This document shows positions 21,541 to 32,416 of a stretch of 64,000 nucleotides of DNA, in pieces. The stretch spans positions 682,001 through 746,000 of the forward strand of contig JAHDVF020000067.1 of assembly GCA_022606425.2 (NCBI GenBank), written 5' to 3'. A model generated the notes under the pieces. That model searched no databases, was not told where the DNA came from, and worked only from the letters and a program-made list of their open reading frames with translations. Each line of letters starts with the position of its first letter. The first letter of the stretch is position 1. The translations under genes and the position numbers were made by a program. Source of the DNA: Lepidostoma basale (taxonomy: Eukaryota; Arthropoda; Insecta; Trichoptera; Lepidostomatidae).

Positions 21541-22142
21541 ATGGCAACAGATCAATCGTGGTTGCTCTCAGAGCTGGACCTGGAGTGCGCCAACTGCTCC
21601 GACAGTAATGCCAGCAGCCCGCTAATGGAGATCGATTGCTCCGATCAGTGGGCCGGCCCCGGGATGCTGGGCTCCCCTTACTTCCAAGGGATAGTGACGG
21701 TTATGTATTGTACAATTTTTCTTGTGGCGTTATTGGGAAACGGCGCCGTGTGCTTTATAGTGAGGGCGTTCCCGCGAATGCGAACGGTTACGAATTACTT
21801 TATAGCTAATTTAGCGCTGGGAGATATTTTGATGTCTCTGTTTTGCGTGCCGTTCTCGTTCATGTCGCAGCTGGTGCTCAACCACTGGCCGTTCGGGTCC
21901 GCGCTGTGCCGTCTGGTCAACTACTCGCAGGCCGTGTCTGTGCTGGTGAGTGCCTACACGCTGGTGGCGCTCGCAGCGGACCGCTGCAGGGCCATCACTA
22001 GTCCGCTGCGGCCGCGCTTGTCCAAGCCGGCGGCGCAGGCGGCCATCGCGGCTGTATGGGCGGGCGCGCTGGCTACAGCCGCTCCCATCCCTATCGTGTC
22101 TGCCCTGACGAAACCCACGCCCTGGCACGAGGCTTGTCAAAG
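21541..22142 (+). CDS. RYamide-receptor-like GPCR, first coding exon
   Basis: Family A (rhodopsin-type) neuropeptide receptor. It would sit in the plasma membrane and couple a peptide ligand to G proteins. The exon gives 200 codons plus two bases. The N-terminal tail (1-48) has two N-glycosylation sequons (N18, N23). TM1 spans about 49-75 with the LLGNG motif (N67), TM2 about 84-108 with LALGD (D95) and FCVPFSF, TM3 about 121-147, and TM4 about 163-185 with W173. W116 in the first loop, C123 at the start of TM3 and C199 in loop 2 are the expected WPFG motif and disulfide pair. MRTVTNYFIANLALGDILM and NYSQAVSVLVSAYTLVAL are close to insect RYamide receptors as I remember them. Other NPY-related receptors are less similar. 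The DRY motif reads D147-R148-C149. Start: ATG 21541 has A at -3 and G at +4, with in-frame stops upstream. The exon is visibly GC-richer than its surroundings. TM5-TM7 must lie in later exons not found here. Confidence 0.9.
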
Positions 22143-22148
22143 GTATGT
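22143..22148 (+). promoter_or_regulatory. 5' splice donor of receptor exon
   Basis: AG|GTATGT, a near-consensus donor. Translation beyond it stops after ten more codons (RYVLIYCLPKP), and the intron phase is 2. Splitting a GPCR in the second extracellular loop, just after the conserved cysteine, is plausible. Confidence 0.85.
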
Positions 22149-22269
22149 ACTAATATATTGTTTACCTAAACCCTAATCATGAGTCTCGATCAAAACACGT
22201 GAAATTAGATAAATTTTTTTTCTTGATCATTTACCAAGTACTCGTACATGCTTTTAATACCTCCCAACC

Positions 22270-22519
22270 AGTGGCGGTACTCCCATAGAAGCCCAGAAGC
22301 CCGGCTTGTGTTAGAAATTTTGAATCAAAACCCCCAAATCTAGGTTATCATGCTCCCGTATAAACTTACAGCCCACCAAATCACCTTCCAACAATGTTCC
22401 CATCAGACGTAAGAGGAATAGCTACACAAGAACTGAACCTCTGTAAGTCAGAAGAGGTTTTAATTCAAAATTTCTTACACATGCCGGGCTTCTGGGCTTC
22501 TATGAGAGTACCACCATTG
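22270..22519. mobile_element. hAT-type MITE in receptor intron
   Basis: Termini CAGTGGCGGTACTCCCATAG and its inverse CTATGAGAGTACCACCATTG enclose a non-coding interior. The inverted region extends through AAGCCCAGAAGCCCGGCTTG and TTAGAAATTTTGAATCAAAA. Flanking 8-bp sequences CTCCCAAC (22262-22269) and CTCCCAAA (22520-22527) form a target duplication with one mismatch. CAGTGG-type ends and 8-bp duplications are typical of hAT. Confidence 0.85.
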
Positions 22520-22784
22520 CTCCCAAATGTGGTCACCAGTTCTAGGGAGGCATTCCTAGCACTATATATAGCTTCAATATATAAATTACAAATTGGGGGA
22601 ACAATTAATGAACAAGGGGTTCAACGCATATCCAAAAGTGTATAACTTAAAATTAATTGTCTCATATAATATATTATGACACTTTAAACTAGTTACTTGA
22701 TTTTAAAAAATATACTGCATTCAAGCCACTCTTTTTTAATGTTTCTGTGGTTACATGGTCGTAAAAAGGTTGCTTGATAATTAA

Positions 22785-22930
22785 TACGATTGAAAACACC
22801 TGCTTTCTAGAAGTTATATTATATTTTGGATTGTCACTAATATTAAATGTCTCATTGCCTTATAAAGGCGAAACATGTCATTCCTGTAAAACATAAAAAT
22901 ACTTCTAGAAAACAGATGTTTTAATTGGCT
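22785..22930. repeat. HH-2 palindrome, plus-strand arm best
   Basis: Left arm AATACGATTGAAAACACCTG, right arm CATTGCCTTATAAAGGCGAA continuing ACATGTCATTCC (22852-22890). GAAACATGTC and stem II (GCCTT/AAGGC) are intact. UGANGA is replaced by GTCTCAT. Confidence 0.6.
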
Positions 22931-22969
22931 TAAGTTGTTTAAATTGGTTTGTTTTGTGATTGTGATGTC

Positions 22970-23310
22970 CGCCCTGCATTCGATCCCATATGTAATGATA
23001 GGTCGCACACAAGTCTTATAAATTATCACTTTGATGCTGATCTTCATGTCAGGGTTTTTCCAAAATGAATTCTTCAAGCATCCTGAAATGACCGCAGCCT
23101 TGTTTACTTGCCCCATCACTTCACATGGTAGATCCGTTTTCCCACACAAGTCCACACCCAGATATCTAAATTTTTCCACCTGTTCCACTGAGACACCCTT
23201 CACAGACACGCTACTTCCCATCTGAGCTCGAAAGAATACCATACTCTTGGTCTTTGCTACTGATATGATCATATTGTATTTTTGACTAGCAAGATGGAAT
23301 GCATTCAATA
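22970..23310 (-). pseudogene. LINE reverse-transcriptase palm/thumb fragment
   Basis: One frame on the minus strand remains open: ASQKYNMIISVAKTKSMVF (RT palm after the YADD region), FRYLGVDLCGKTDLPCEV, VNKAAVISGCLKNSFW, KVIIYKTCVRPIITYGIEC. This is the classic ...FKYLG...KVRIYKTCVRPIMTYG pattern of APE-type LINEs. It is joined to an HH-2 element at about 22970 and truncated on both sides. Confidence 0.8.
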
Positions 23311-23354
23311 CTCGATTACGTTATACTGTGATAAATAATTTTCATTTTTTAAGG

Positions 23355-23690
23355 ATTAATTGTATCGCAATAGAGACGAAGATGTAAACTATTTGGAAAC
23401 AGAATATGGTAGTCGAGGCGTTTACAGGACTTATGACCTGTCATTGGTTGGGTTAAGCGATCACTTTATGTTTAACAACATTCACCATTCCGCCCTTCTT
23501 ACGACACCACGTCTGACAATTTTTTGGAACTTGTATATATTTTAATAACTTCACTGTTGGTAGGTCCATCTTCTCTAGCGCCATCTATTAAGATAATTTG
23601 TAAGCATTAAGCAGAAAATCTTTATTAATGCAATGTGAAAGGCTTTTACGTAATTATCACATTGCTAGATTGATTGATTAACATTGATTA
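23355..23690. mobile_element. MITE-A copy, one TIR intact
   Basis: The left TIR (AATTGTATCGCAATAGAGAC to GACCTGTCATTGGTTGGGTT) is intact. The right side keeps the internal ATTAAGCAGAAAATCTTTAT and the GTGAAAGGCTTTTACG block but lacks the right TIR. Confidence 0.7.
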
Positions 23691-23754
23691 ACCCGCAATG
23701 GGTAAAAATCCAGTATTTGTATACAAAAAAAAAACAAATTAAATAATTTTCAGT

Positions 23755-23820
23755 TTGACGGTTAAGATTGTAGCGGTTCATTCTTTCTGTCTATACCTTG
23801 GGGAGACGGCGTGATGTTAA
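23755..23820 (+). pseudogene. LINE extreme 3' end
   Basis: GTAGCGGTTCATTCTTTCTG, then CCTTGGGGAGACGGCGTGATG: the last codons of the recurrent LINE ORF only. Confidence 0.5.
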
Positions 23821-24277
23821 TGTAGTCTTAGTAAATTTATGTATTATATAAATAATATTAGTAAAATAGAGTTGTTTCGTGCTCATGCGTATCAAAATGA
23901 AGAGATAACATATTATGTAATACCACAGTAATGCACCATTTCTGCAGCGTGCTAATATATTCGTAGTTGGATGAACAATGGAATCCATTATGGCCGCTAA
24001 TCAATATTGATTGCATTGAACGTAACACATCTATTGTTTACTATTAATAATATATCTAAACTATACTAATGAGCTAATTAACCATTAAACATTAGCTTCC
24101 CGGAAGGGACCACTGCTGTGATTGACAACGTTATAAGATAAAAAACGTAGATTTTGGTTTATGAAATATTACATATTTTTTATCTGGAAATTACATGCAA
24201 AAAGTTAAGTCTAATACGTAAACGGAACTAGAAATAGAAGAAGCCCAAGAAAAATAAGACTGTTTCAATCCTGACAC

Positions 24278-24499
24278 CAGTAGCGGTACTCCCATAGAAG
24301 CCTAGAAGCCCGGTTTGCCTAAGAAATTTTGAATCAAAACCTTTTCTGGCTTACTGATGTTCAGCTCTATTGGCTATACCTCTTACGTCTAATGGGTTGT
24401 TGGTTTATGCGGAGGCATGATAACTTAGATTTGGGAATTTTGATTCAAATTTCCTTACGCAAGCCGGGCTTCTGGGCTTCTATGGGAGTACCGCCACTG
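24278..24499. mobile_element. hAT-type MITE, perfect 8-bp duplication
   Basis: Same family as 22270-22519. Termini CAGTAGCGGTACTCCCATAG and CTATGGGAGTACCGCCACTG. CCTGACAC occurs at 24270-24277 and again at 24500-24507, a perfect 8-bp target duplication. Interior non-coding. Confidence 0.9.
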
Positions 24500-24559
24500 C
24501 CTGACACTGACACTCCTCTGACTCCATCTCCTGGGCGTGTTCGACAGTTCATTGTATAC

Positions 24560-24656
24560 ATATATATTTCACACATTGGTCTAAGAGATCTCATTTCTTA
24601 TTCATTTATTCTACTTTCATCCTACTTTTACTAGTTCTATGCTTCACTTTCAACGT
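24560..24656 (-). pseudogene. Short LINE fragment
   Basis: Minus-strand piece of the recurrent LINE around YGSEAW...SLRRM (plus strand GTCTAAGAGATCTCATTTCT ... TCTATGCTTCACTTTCAACG). Confidence 0.5.
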
Positions 24657-25780
24657 CTCTTGACTTCAGGTCACGTGGCAACCAATTGCTTTGCTTTTGG
24701 ATCATTTCCATGGTCGTTATAAGTTCACTGACTGTTGACATATGAGTTGGATTTTCATCGCGTAAACCCTCGCAATTCCTCGCCTTAAATTTTTTTCGTT
24801 CTCTCAGGGCGATTTTTGTCGTCAACACTTAAATCACCAACTTTACAGGATAATTACCATTCCCTGCATGATTTATCCGATGAGGCATGATCGCCATAAA
24901 ATTTTACAAGCGTTGCATGTGCCTAAGCTGCACTCTTTTTCCAATTTAAACAGAATGGCAGAACTTCCAGCAAATACTTATTATTTACCATGAAAGTCGA
25001 CATTTTAAGGAGCGATAAAACAAATGTTTTTGTGACAAACATTTGCGAACTGAACTTAATTGACATATGCTCAGGCTTACAAAAAAATGGCAATGAAAAA
25101 AAAAAACTTATTCAATTTGTATTTGAATTGATTCAACTTATTTATTAGATTTTTATTACAACATATTAGATATCAAAAAAACAAGTGGAATAAAATTATA
25201 TACAGATATTAAAATAGTTTGGTGAACTTTTACAAAAAAATGTTATTGTTTTTATTTTGGATAATTAATAAACCTATTTTTCTTTTATTTTCAATTTAAT
25301 TAAAATTTTCGGATCAATACGGTGAAGTTGTAAACTGAAAAGGGATTTGCTTAATTCGAAATATGCGTATGAAATAATAATCAGTTCATGATATTATATT
25401 CAAAACTTTTTACGCAGGCAACATTTCGAGTATTGTACTAATATAAATAATTTGCTTTATCGATAACATTGGTAAACTTTTATAAACACGGGTTTATTAT
25501 TATTTTGAATAGTAGGAATTTAAAATAATAACAGGCACTAATAAAAAAATACCGATAATTTGTAATAATCTGCCGTTTATGTTTCAAAACATTTTTTTCT
25601 TATATTAATATTCCTTAAGGAATCCGAAAGGGTTTCTATTTTTAGTAAGTGTTGAAATTTATTACGATTTTCAGAGTAAATTACGAACCATAACAGATGG
25701 GGAAACACAGTGGTGCCCTTTAGAATATTTGCATAATAAAATGATATAACACAATTAAAAATAACACCAACAACACACCA
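24657..25780. other. Mostly unassigned
   Basis: A minus-strand open frame (24637-24828) reads KIALRERKKFKARNCEGLRD and onward. It is hydrophilic and not recognised. It could be part of an exon, but I see no convincing splice borders. The rest is AT-rich and featureless. Confidence 0.3.
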
Positions 25781-25784
25781 TCAT

Positions 25785-26294
25785 GCCGTTTCTCCGCAGG
25801 GGTAAGCAGAAAGAATGGACCACTACACTACTCTATCCTGACATACTACTCTATCCTCTAGCTTTCTCCAAATTCATACAGCGAGTCATACACGCACGTC
25901 GATTCTTCCGGCTTCTAACAAGACCAACCTTTAAAATTTGATTAATTTGGTCATGCCATGTTTCCCTGGCTCTGCCTCGACTCCGTACTCCATTTACATC
26001 AATAACGTATACTTTCTTAACCATTCTTTTTACATCCATGCGCTCCATATTTCCGAAGCAACGCAGCGATCCTTTCATAATTTTGTTCATAATACCTTCT
26101 TTCGCTCGACATTCCTTTCTAATATCAGCATTTGAGATTCGGTCGTACATCGTTCTACTACACATACGTCTTAGGGACCTCAACTCTAGCACATTTATTC
26201 TGCTCTCATCCTTTATCTGCCAGTTCCATGCTTCGCTTCCATACATAAGGTTTGGGACCAGAACTCCATTTTGAACGGCCATTTTCGCTTTCAA
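25785..26294 (-). pseudogene. LINE C-terminal region, best-preserved frame
   Basis: 147 codons stay open on the minus strand: KMAVQNGVLVPNLMYGSEAW, KDESRINVLELRSLRRM, ISNADIRKECRAKEGIMNK, LRCFGNMERMDVKRMVKKV, RSRGRARETWHDQINQI, RRACMTRCMNLEKARG. It then stops at 25851, where the family continues for about 35 more codons. The end of the element (CCGTTTCTCCGCAGGGGTAA, 25794-25813) is present. This copy is the best reference for the family in this window, though 5'-truncated. Confidence 0.8.
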
Positions 26295-26684
26295 ATTTAA
26301 TTATTATCATTAAAAAATATATTTTATGTTTCTTTTTAATCATCAATGAAATAAATATGATTTGAAACATTTCGTTAACACGTTAGTTTTGTATATATAT
26401 ATTTTAAACTATTATTGTATATATTAGTATATTATTATATTATTTTAATATTGATGTGACCATAACAAATTTTTTCTACAATTAAAAAATAATCATATGT
26501 GAATTCACAAGAGATCATGATCAATGGTTGCAAGAAATAAAAAAGATTTCCCGTTCTTTTATGAATTAAAACATTGTTTCTTCTATATTCGCCATACTTT
26601 GTGTTGTTATGATGCTTTATTTCTCTTTTTCTTTTTTAAATACTTTGTATATACAAATATTATATTAAAAAATAAAATTACATA

Positions 26685-26715
26685 GACATGTTTCGGACAA
26701 CCAGTCCTTCTTCGG
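26685..26715 (-). ncRNA. Hammerhead motif, left arm of HH-1
   Basis: Minus strand: CCGAAGA, A, GGAC-TGGTT-GTCC (stem II), GAAAC, stem III ACATGT, cleavage GTC. Core position U4 is C, so it is probably impaired. Confidence 0.55.
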
Positions 26716-26896
26716 TGATACATATGGTATTATAAAGATACATTTAAAAAATATTATTATAAACTTGTTTACATGATCTGTCAGATTTTATAATATAATA
26801 AGATAGATTTGGAACCAAATAAATGTTTATAACATCTGTCAGATCATGTTAACAATTTTATAATATTTTAAAAATGTATCTTTATAATATGTTTCA

Positions 26897-26931
26897 CTGA
26901 AGAAGGACTGGTTGTCCGAAACATGTCTATG
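26897..26931 (+). ncRNA. Hammerhead motif, right arm of HH-1
   Basis: CTGAAGA (26897-26903), extra A, stem II GGAC-TGGTT-GTCC (26905-26917), GAAACATGTC (26918-26927). Core consensus CUGANGA...GAAA...GUC is complete. Stem I pairing with the following TATGTAA is weak in this copy. Confidence 0.65.
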
Positions 26932-27109
26932 TAATTTTATTTTTTAATATAAGTGTTGTATATATATGTATTAAAAAATAAATAGAGAAATAAAACATTG
27001 TTATATAATTTTGGAATATATCGTTTTCATGTCGAGAAAAATAGATTCATTTGAATTTAAATTCATAAAAATCTTTATTATAAAATTTTACATCGTTAAC
27101 GCCTTAATT

Positions 27110-27710
27110 TTATAAAACCAATACATGTAAAAAAAGTTGTAGTGATTCAGTGTCACCATAAAGTTGATGCCAATAAAATCAAGAATCGATGTGTTTCGTT
27201 TCTTAATTTACGTTATTATATTGACAAGCACTAATGGAAATAAAAATCTTAATGTGATAACGCTTTCATAAAAAAAATGCTCTGCGCCTTTGGTCCGAAG
27301 AAAGGGTAGGCTTAAGGAATTCCGGAACTTTTGCAGATTGAAGAACGTCTGGCAGAACCTTATATAAGAAAGTTATCAATCTCTAGCGAGCATGGCATGC
27401 TGCGAATTAATTGTGAGAATCCCTGAGACGCTGGTTAAGTGGATTTTGGGATAACACGAACAGAAATAATTATGCTCCACCAAATGAATAATTAAGATAT
27501 TACTCAAAATACAAACGAAATCGGCAACAATGAGAAATGTTACCTGAGAAAGTTATTTCACTTAAGATAAAGAGGAAAAAGTAGCTAGTTTTTAGTTTGA
27601 AAAGCCTGAAGCATCATTTTAATCCTTTCAACGTTGCATTATAAAAATGGTTTTGAACTACGACCGAGTACATTTGCAGCTCATATACGAATGTATCTTA
27701 TAAACCTTTT
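27110..27710. other. Nothing recognised
   Basis: No ORF or repeat termini. A short HH-6-like stretch (TCATGTCGAGAAAAATAGAT at about 27028-27050) precedes it. Confidence 0.4.
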
Positions 27711-27714
27711 TACT

Positions 27715-28060
27715 CAAATTCTTCTTCTTCTTCTTCTTCTTCTTCCTTATAGTAGATCTATGTGGTCTGTTCTCGAGAGTGTTGCTCCTCCCGTGAGGTA
27801 GATTCCCAGCTGTCCTTCCATCTTTTAGGAGGTCTTCCACGAGGACGAATCCCATGAGGTTGATTATGCAATGCAAAATGGGGGAGTTTGGTGGTGTCCA
27901 TTCTTTGAACATGACCGTACCAGCCCATTTTACGCTGTCTGCTCCATCTTATAATATCCTCAACCTCGCATATCTCTCTTATTCTGGTGTTCCTCACGCG
28001 ATCCCTCAGTGTCTTGCCTGCTATCATCCTCAGTGTCTTCATTTTGGAATCAATTGATTG
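27715..28060 (-). pseudogene. LINE C-terminal fragment (second family)
   Basis: An open minus-strand frame reads MKTLRMIAGKTLRDRVRNTR, EICEVEDIIRWSRQRKMGW, YGHVQRMDTTKLPHFALHN, GRPPKRWKDSWES. The 3' end has a GAAGAAGAAGAAGAAG tail (27720-27745 on the minus strand). A relative lies on the plus strand at 46075-46430. Confidence 0.8.
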
Positions 28061-28084
28061 TCTACTCTAATTCCTTAATACTAA

Positions 28085-28760
28085 ATTGTCTTCTTATTCT
28101 TCTTCCTCTTTTAATAGATCTGACATTCTGTGACACAGAAATCATGTCTTGTTGGATGATGAGGTCCAGCTGTCCCTCCATTTCTTAGGCAGTCTTCCAG
28201 GTGGGCGGTATCCGGAGAGGATTTCATAAGCGGCTGTATATGCGAGTCTGTCACTATGCATTCAGGCTACATGGTCCCTCCAGTATCTTCTTCTGGATCT
28301 AGTCCACCGAACGATATCCTCTATTTTGCAAGATTTTCTTATGTCTGCGTTGCGGATACGATATCGGAGAGTTTTTCTAGTAATTGATCTTAGGACCTTC
28401 ATCTCAGATGTTTTTAGTAGACCCTTTGTTCGCACAGTGTCGGCCCGCTTCTATACAGCGCACGTCATGATACCTAACACGCATGTTTTATAAATTCTGA
28501 CCTTGCTGTCAATACGCATGTGTGTGTTTTTTCAGACCAGATTATTCAGACACCCTGACACGGCAGAGGCTTTACTGATTTGTACTTGTACTTCGGTATA
28601 ATGGTCATTATGGCTGAAGATCTCTGCTCCCAAATATCTAAAATTATTTACTTGCTCCACGAGTATATCATCAACAGTCAGCTTATATCTTGTAAGTTGT
28701 CTAGATATAGTGAAAATTTTTATTTTGTGGAGTGAAATAGCATTTATGAACAACTATAAG
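28085..28760 (-). pseudogene. LINE RT-to-C-terminus fragment, degraded
   Basis: Minus strand: VDDILVEQVNNFRYLGAEIF, VQISKASAVSGCLNNLVW, then in other frames KVRIYKTCV-like, and near the end SSPDTAHLEDCLRNGGTAG. Same family as 27715-28060 with many frameshifts, lying directly upstream in the same orientation. It may be a separate insertion. Confidence 0.65.
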
Positions 28761-28979
28761 CTAAAAGCCAACTAAATTCTGCGTAATATTATTATGAACT
28801 GGGGCAATTTGCCTGAACTGCAAATGTAGCCAACCGTAGTATGAGACCAATGATTGGTACTGCAAATGTAGCAAGCTGCATATTGCTACTTAAGCTTAAA
28901 AGAGCTGCAAAAGATCACAGTGGGGATAAGGTCTAAGATTATAGAATTGAATTTGCAATGAATATAAATTAGTTAAAAA

Positions 28980-29400
28980 ATACATAAATATGTTTGTATT
29001 TGAATGCTGGGCCGCAAGGCGCCAAGAAAAACAGAGGCTAACATACACGTATCAGAAATGAAGATGCTGAGGTAGGCCACCGGGGTGACGAAGATGGATA
29101 AAATTAAAAATGAGCACATCAGAAGAAGTCTAAATGTCGCTCTAAAAGCGGAAAAGGCTAGGGAACGTCGTCTTCGGAGTACGGCTTTGTGAGAAGGAGG
29201 AACAAAGAATACATCGTTCACAGGCCCTGCACTTGGAAGATGGAATGAGGGGACCAGTTCGGCCTCCTGCAACGTGTCTAACCATAATATTAGGAACGAA
29301 CTAAAGGCGCCTGGACAGCTAGGTAACCCTGGATCACGACATTTGGAGGAGACGTATTAGGAGAGCCAACCCCAATAACGGGAAACGGCCAGGCAATAGA
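28980..29400 (+). pseudogene. LINE C-terminal fragment, degraded
   Basis: FECWAARRQEKQ-like start, AEMKMLR-like, KDKIKNEHIRRSLNVA-like, then a long decayed end. Related to 850-1395. Frame lost repeatedly. Confidence 0.55.
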
Positions 29401-29404
29401 AGAT

Positions 29405-30040
29405 GTTTGTATTTGTTAAAGAGTAATAGAGTCCCGAAAACTTTTTTCGAGTTATATATTCAGACAGGGTGTGCATATCCAAAGCTGACAATAAAAACTT
29501 TAGTCTATAAGTGTTAACAGTAAATAAAAGGAAACCTTACACGACCTTTTGTAAGAGTTGAAAGTGATAAACTTTTCACCAAATAAAAAGTATTCTACTT
29601 ACTTACACTTCTGCGTAAAAAGATCCACTTTGTGTTCAGAATTCTGCACAGAATAACGGCAAGTCTACAAGAATTTGTGTGCAAGGTCTTTGGGATTGGT
29701 GATTTTATGTATATACGATTAGTATTTAGCATGTTCTATTTTCCGGTTCGTGAAACATTTTTGATCAATAGCATCGCTTCGAGAACATTGAACCGCTTGA
29801 AATGTAAATGCAAATAGCACGACAGTCATTTACAAAAGTTCTTTCTACTTTTGAGTTTATCACACTTCACGTGTGTCAAGACAATAAAGCTTCATCGATG
29901 GGAAAAACTAAATAAATTGAAATTGATAATATACTATAGAAGAGGATATTAATAATATTAAAAAAAATATATTAAAAACACTCGTTTTTTACAAAAACTA
30001 ATATAAATCCTTACAAAATTGAGTATTATTAATTAAAAAA
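29405..30040. other. Nothing recognised
   Basis: A plus-strand open frame at 29632-29817 has no recognisable features. Confidence 0.4.
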
Positions 30041-30044
30041 TTAT

Positions 30045-30485
30045 TATTCTCCTTCTTCTTCCTCTAAGTTTAGATCGTATGACCTGTTTATGACGGTGAG
30101 CTGTCCTGGAATGATTATGTCCAGCCATCTCTCCATCTTTTTGGCGGCCTTCCTGGTAATCTCTTGCTGTTTGGGATTTCATTTCTTGTATTCTGCATGC
30201 GGTCCACGTGGTTTCTCTAAAAACGCTTCCTGTTTCTTCCCCAACCTTCTGTGTCCTCAACACCACAGACAGACCTTCTCGTTTCATATCTGATCTGATC
30301 TCGTAGGATTTTGACGATGAAGCGTAGGGTTCACATTTCTGCTACTCGAAAAAGGTTCTTTTCCTACTCCGTACGTCATGATGGGGTGGACGCATGCCTT
30401 GTATGTCTTGATTTTACTTTCGGTTAGCATGTATTTGTTCCTCGTTTTTTTTGTTTTGTGGTCGCATTTTATCATACAGGTCACT
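30045..30485 (-). pseudogene. LINE C-terminal fragment
   Basis: Minus strand: KIKTYKACVHPIMTYGV at about 30364-30415, then frames reading RKAAKKMERWLDIIIPGQ-like, with a GAAGAAGGAGAA tail at 30045-30060. Decayed. Confidence 0.6.
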
Positions 30486-30489
30486 GTAA

Positions 30490-30960
30490 CTAGAAATTAT
30501 TATTTTTGAATATTATACATTTCGAATTGAGTATTGAAGTGTTATTATAAAATGTATTATAACATGCACCCATCTCGAGAAAAAATAACACATTTGATGA
30601 TGTTTTATCAACTTTAAACATGTCACTCCCATTTAATTTATTAAATCTCATCGTGACAGTTAACTTAATATATATATACGAGTATAATAGAATTTTATAT
30701 AATTAAAAAAAAAAACAATATAAAAAGTAATTTTCCGATGTAAATAAAACAGGACAATTTTCATAAGATATTTATATTTTTAAGATTTGATAGATGAGAT
30801 TGAACTTTAAAAAATATATGTTTTATGAATACATATTAAAAAAAAATTGTACAGTGTGTTTAAAAATGATGGATTATTTTTATAGGTCGTCCTATTCTAG
30901 TATATCATTGCATGTCATTAAAAAAACCCGGTTAATAACGTCATTCATAAAACACATCAT
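30490..30960. other. Nothing recognised
   Basis: AT-rich. A faint HH-2-like TTGATGATGTTTTATCAACT ... AAACATGTCACTCCC at 30592-30633 may be an old element. Confidence 0.4.
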
Positions 30961-31115
30961 TCTAACGATCAAAAACATCTGTTTTCTAGAAGTTTTATTG
31001 CAATTTATGGGAATGATATTTTTCACCTGTCTAAGGCATTATCAAATGTCTGACATCTCTGAAATAAAAAAGGAAAAAATGTCCGAAATATCTGACATTC
31101 GATATTGTTTAAACA
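30960..31115. repeat. HH-2 palindrome, degraded
   Basis: GTTTTCTAGAAGTTTTATTG, GGGAATGATATTTTTCACCT, AAGGCATTATCAAATGTC. The GAAAC core is mutated. The minus-strand core reads GATAA. Confidence 0.5.
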
Positions 31116-31159
31116 TGCAGAGTCATTTCTATAAATTATAAAAAAAATCTAGAAACAAA

Positions 31160-31490
31160 AGTTTACATTTCTTCTTTTTACGCCATACTTCATGTTGTTA
31201 TGATGGTTTATTTCTGTTTTTTTTTTTAGTACACTTATGTACAACACTTGTATATATGTACAACACTTTTATTAAAAAAATTAAATTATATAAACATGTT
31301 TCGGACAAACAGCCTTTCTTCAGTAAAGATGCATATTTATAAAAATATTATAAAATTGTTGTTGTTTACATGATCTGACAGTCCGAAACATGTCTATATA
31401 TATTTTTATAATTAAAGTGTTGTTTATACAAAGTGCATAAAAAAGAAAAATTGATTTTTTTTTCAACATTGTTCAAGAAACAATAAATAC
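31160..31490. repeat. HH-1 palindrome
   Basis: Minus-strand hammerhead 31293-31323: CTGAAGA, A, GGCTGTTTGTCC (stem II with a mismatch), GAAACATGTT. Plus-strand half at 31381-31394: GTCCGAAACATGTC, lacking its core. Outer arms as in 26575-26998, and the right end is followed by CATTGTTCAAGAAACAATAA. Confidence 0.7.
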
Positions 31491-31499
31491 ATCGAACAT

Positions 31500-32280
31500 T
31501 TTATTTATTTATTTCAAATTTTGTAAAAAGCGCGTCGGTTATTTTATCTTATGACAGCAGCTACAAGAAAATACTTAATTTTATAGGCGCAAAGCTTCTC
31601 ATTCTCACATTCATCCATTATTATTATTGCCGCAAATTAACCCGCTACCTTTAATCAAATCCTCTTTGATAATACTTCAGATCGAGGATGTTTAATTGAG
31701 ATGTTTCTTTAAGTAATTAAAATTACAATCACAAGAGATGTTGTAGCCTAAAGGCTATACAGTGCGCCAGCTAAGAGTCAACGTTCACTGAAAACAAATA
31801 ATGAGAACTTCGGTTTGCAAATAATTTATATCATAAGCTTAATGACTGCTTAGTTTCATAATAACCTTTGTTCGTCTCGGTTATTCTTGTGAATTCATTG
31901 TTTGCTATGACAGGGAAGTAAGGAATTCGTAATTAGTTTGTAATTAAAATGTATTATAAGTTATTCTGTGAAATATTGGATAAATTATTTGATTCTGAAG
32001 AAATTCATGGAAACTTGGAGAGATAGTTGTATCTTCGTATTTAAGTTTGACTTGATTCATTACATATATTAAATACAAGACGCGCACAAATACTTGAATA
32101 GTGAAAGGGTGTATTGTTGGTTAAAGGATATCGTCCCTAGTTTCAATCTTAAGGATTGGTTTGCAGTAAGTGTAACATTTTTTGCTGGTTCTTGGTAGTT
32201 TTTGCTTTTTCTGCAACGGATTATTTGAACTCTTTTAATGTATACAACTTTTTAGCTATTGATTCTTATGAAATGTGATA
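31500..32280. other. Nothing recognised
   Basis: No supported feature. Confidence 0.4.
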
Positions 32281-32282
32281 GG

Positions 32283-32416
32283 TAGCTTATTTATCGCCAT
32301 TTTATTTTCACGTGAATTCTAAACCAGACCAAAGACAGTGTGACAATCACCCTGTCATCACCGGGAATCGAACCCGAGACCTTTGGTGTGGCAGTTATAG
32401 CTCTTGCCACGCTGTC
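32283..32416 (-). mobile_element. SINE-A copy
   Basis: Minus strand: a degenerate A box near GTGGCAAGAGCTATAAC, an intact B box GGTTCGATTCC (GGGAATCGAACCCG on plus, 32362-32375), then CTTTGGTCTGGTTTAGAATT and TCACGTGAAAATAAAATG. 3' end missing. Confidence 0.75.

Larger units (their letters stand above)
26575..26998. repeat. HH-1 palindrome with two hammerheads
   Basis: Arms of about 180-200 bp: left 26611-26800, right 26840-26995 (ends TTTCTCTTTTTCTTTTTTAA against AAAAAATAAATAGAGAAATA). Each arm carries a hammerhead pointing outward (see 26685-26715 and 26897-26931). The centre contains a second short inverted segment, CATGATCTGTCAGATTTTAT / AACATCTGTCAGATCATG. No ORF. Confidence 0.8.

Noticed and set aside
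21811..22140. Arginine-rich minus-strand ORF of 109 codons
   Set aside because: It is the antisense shadow of the GC-rich receptor exon.
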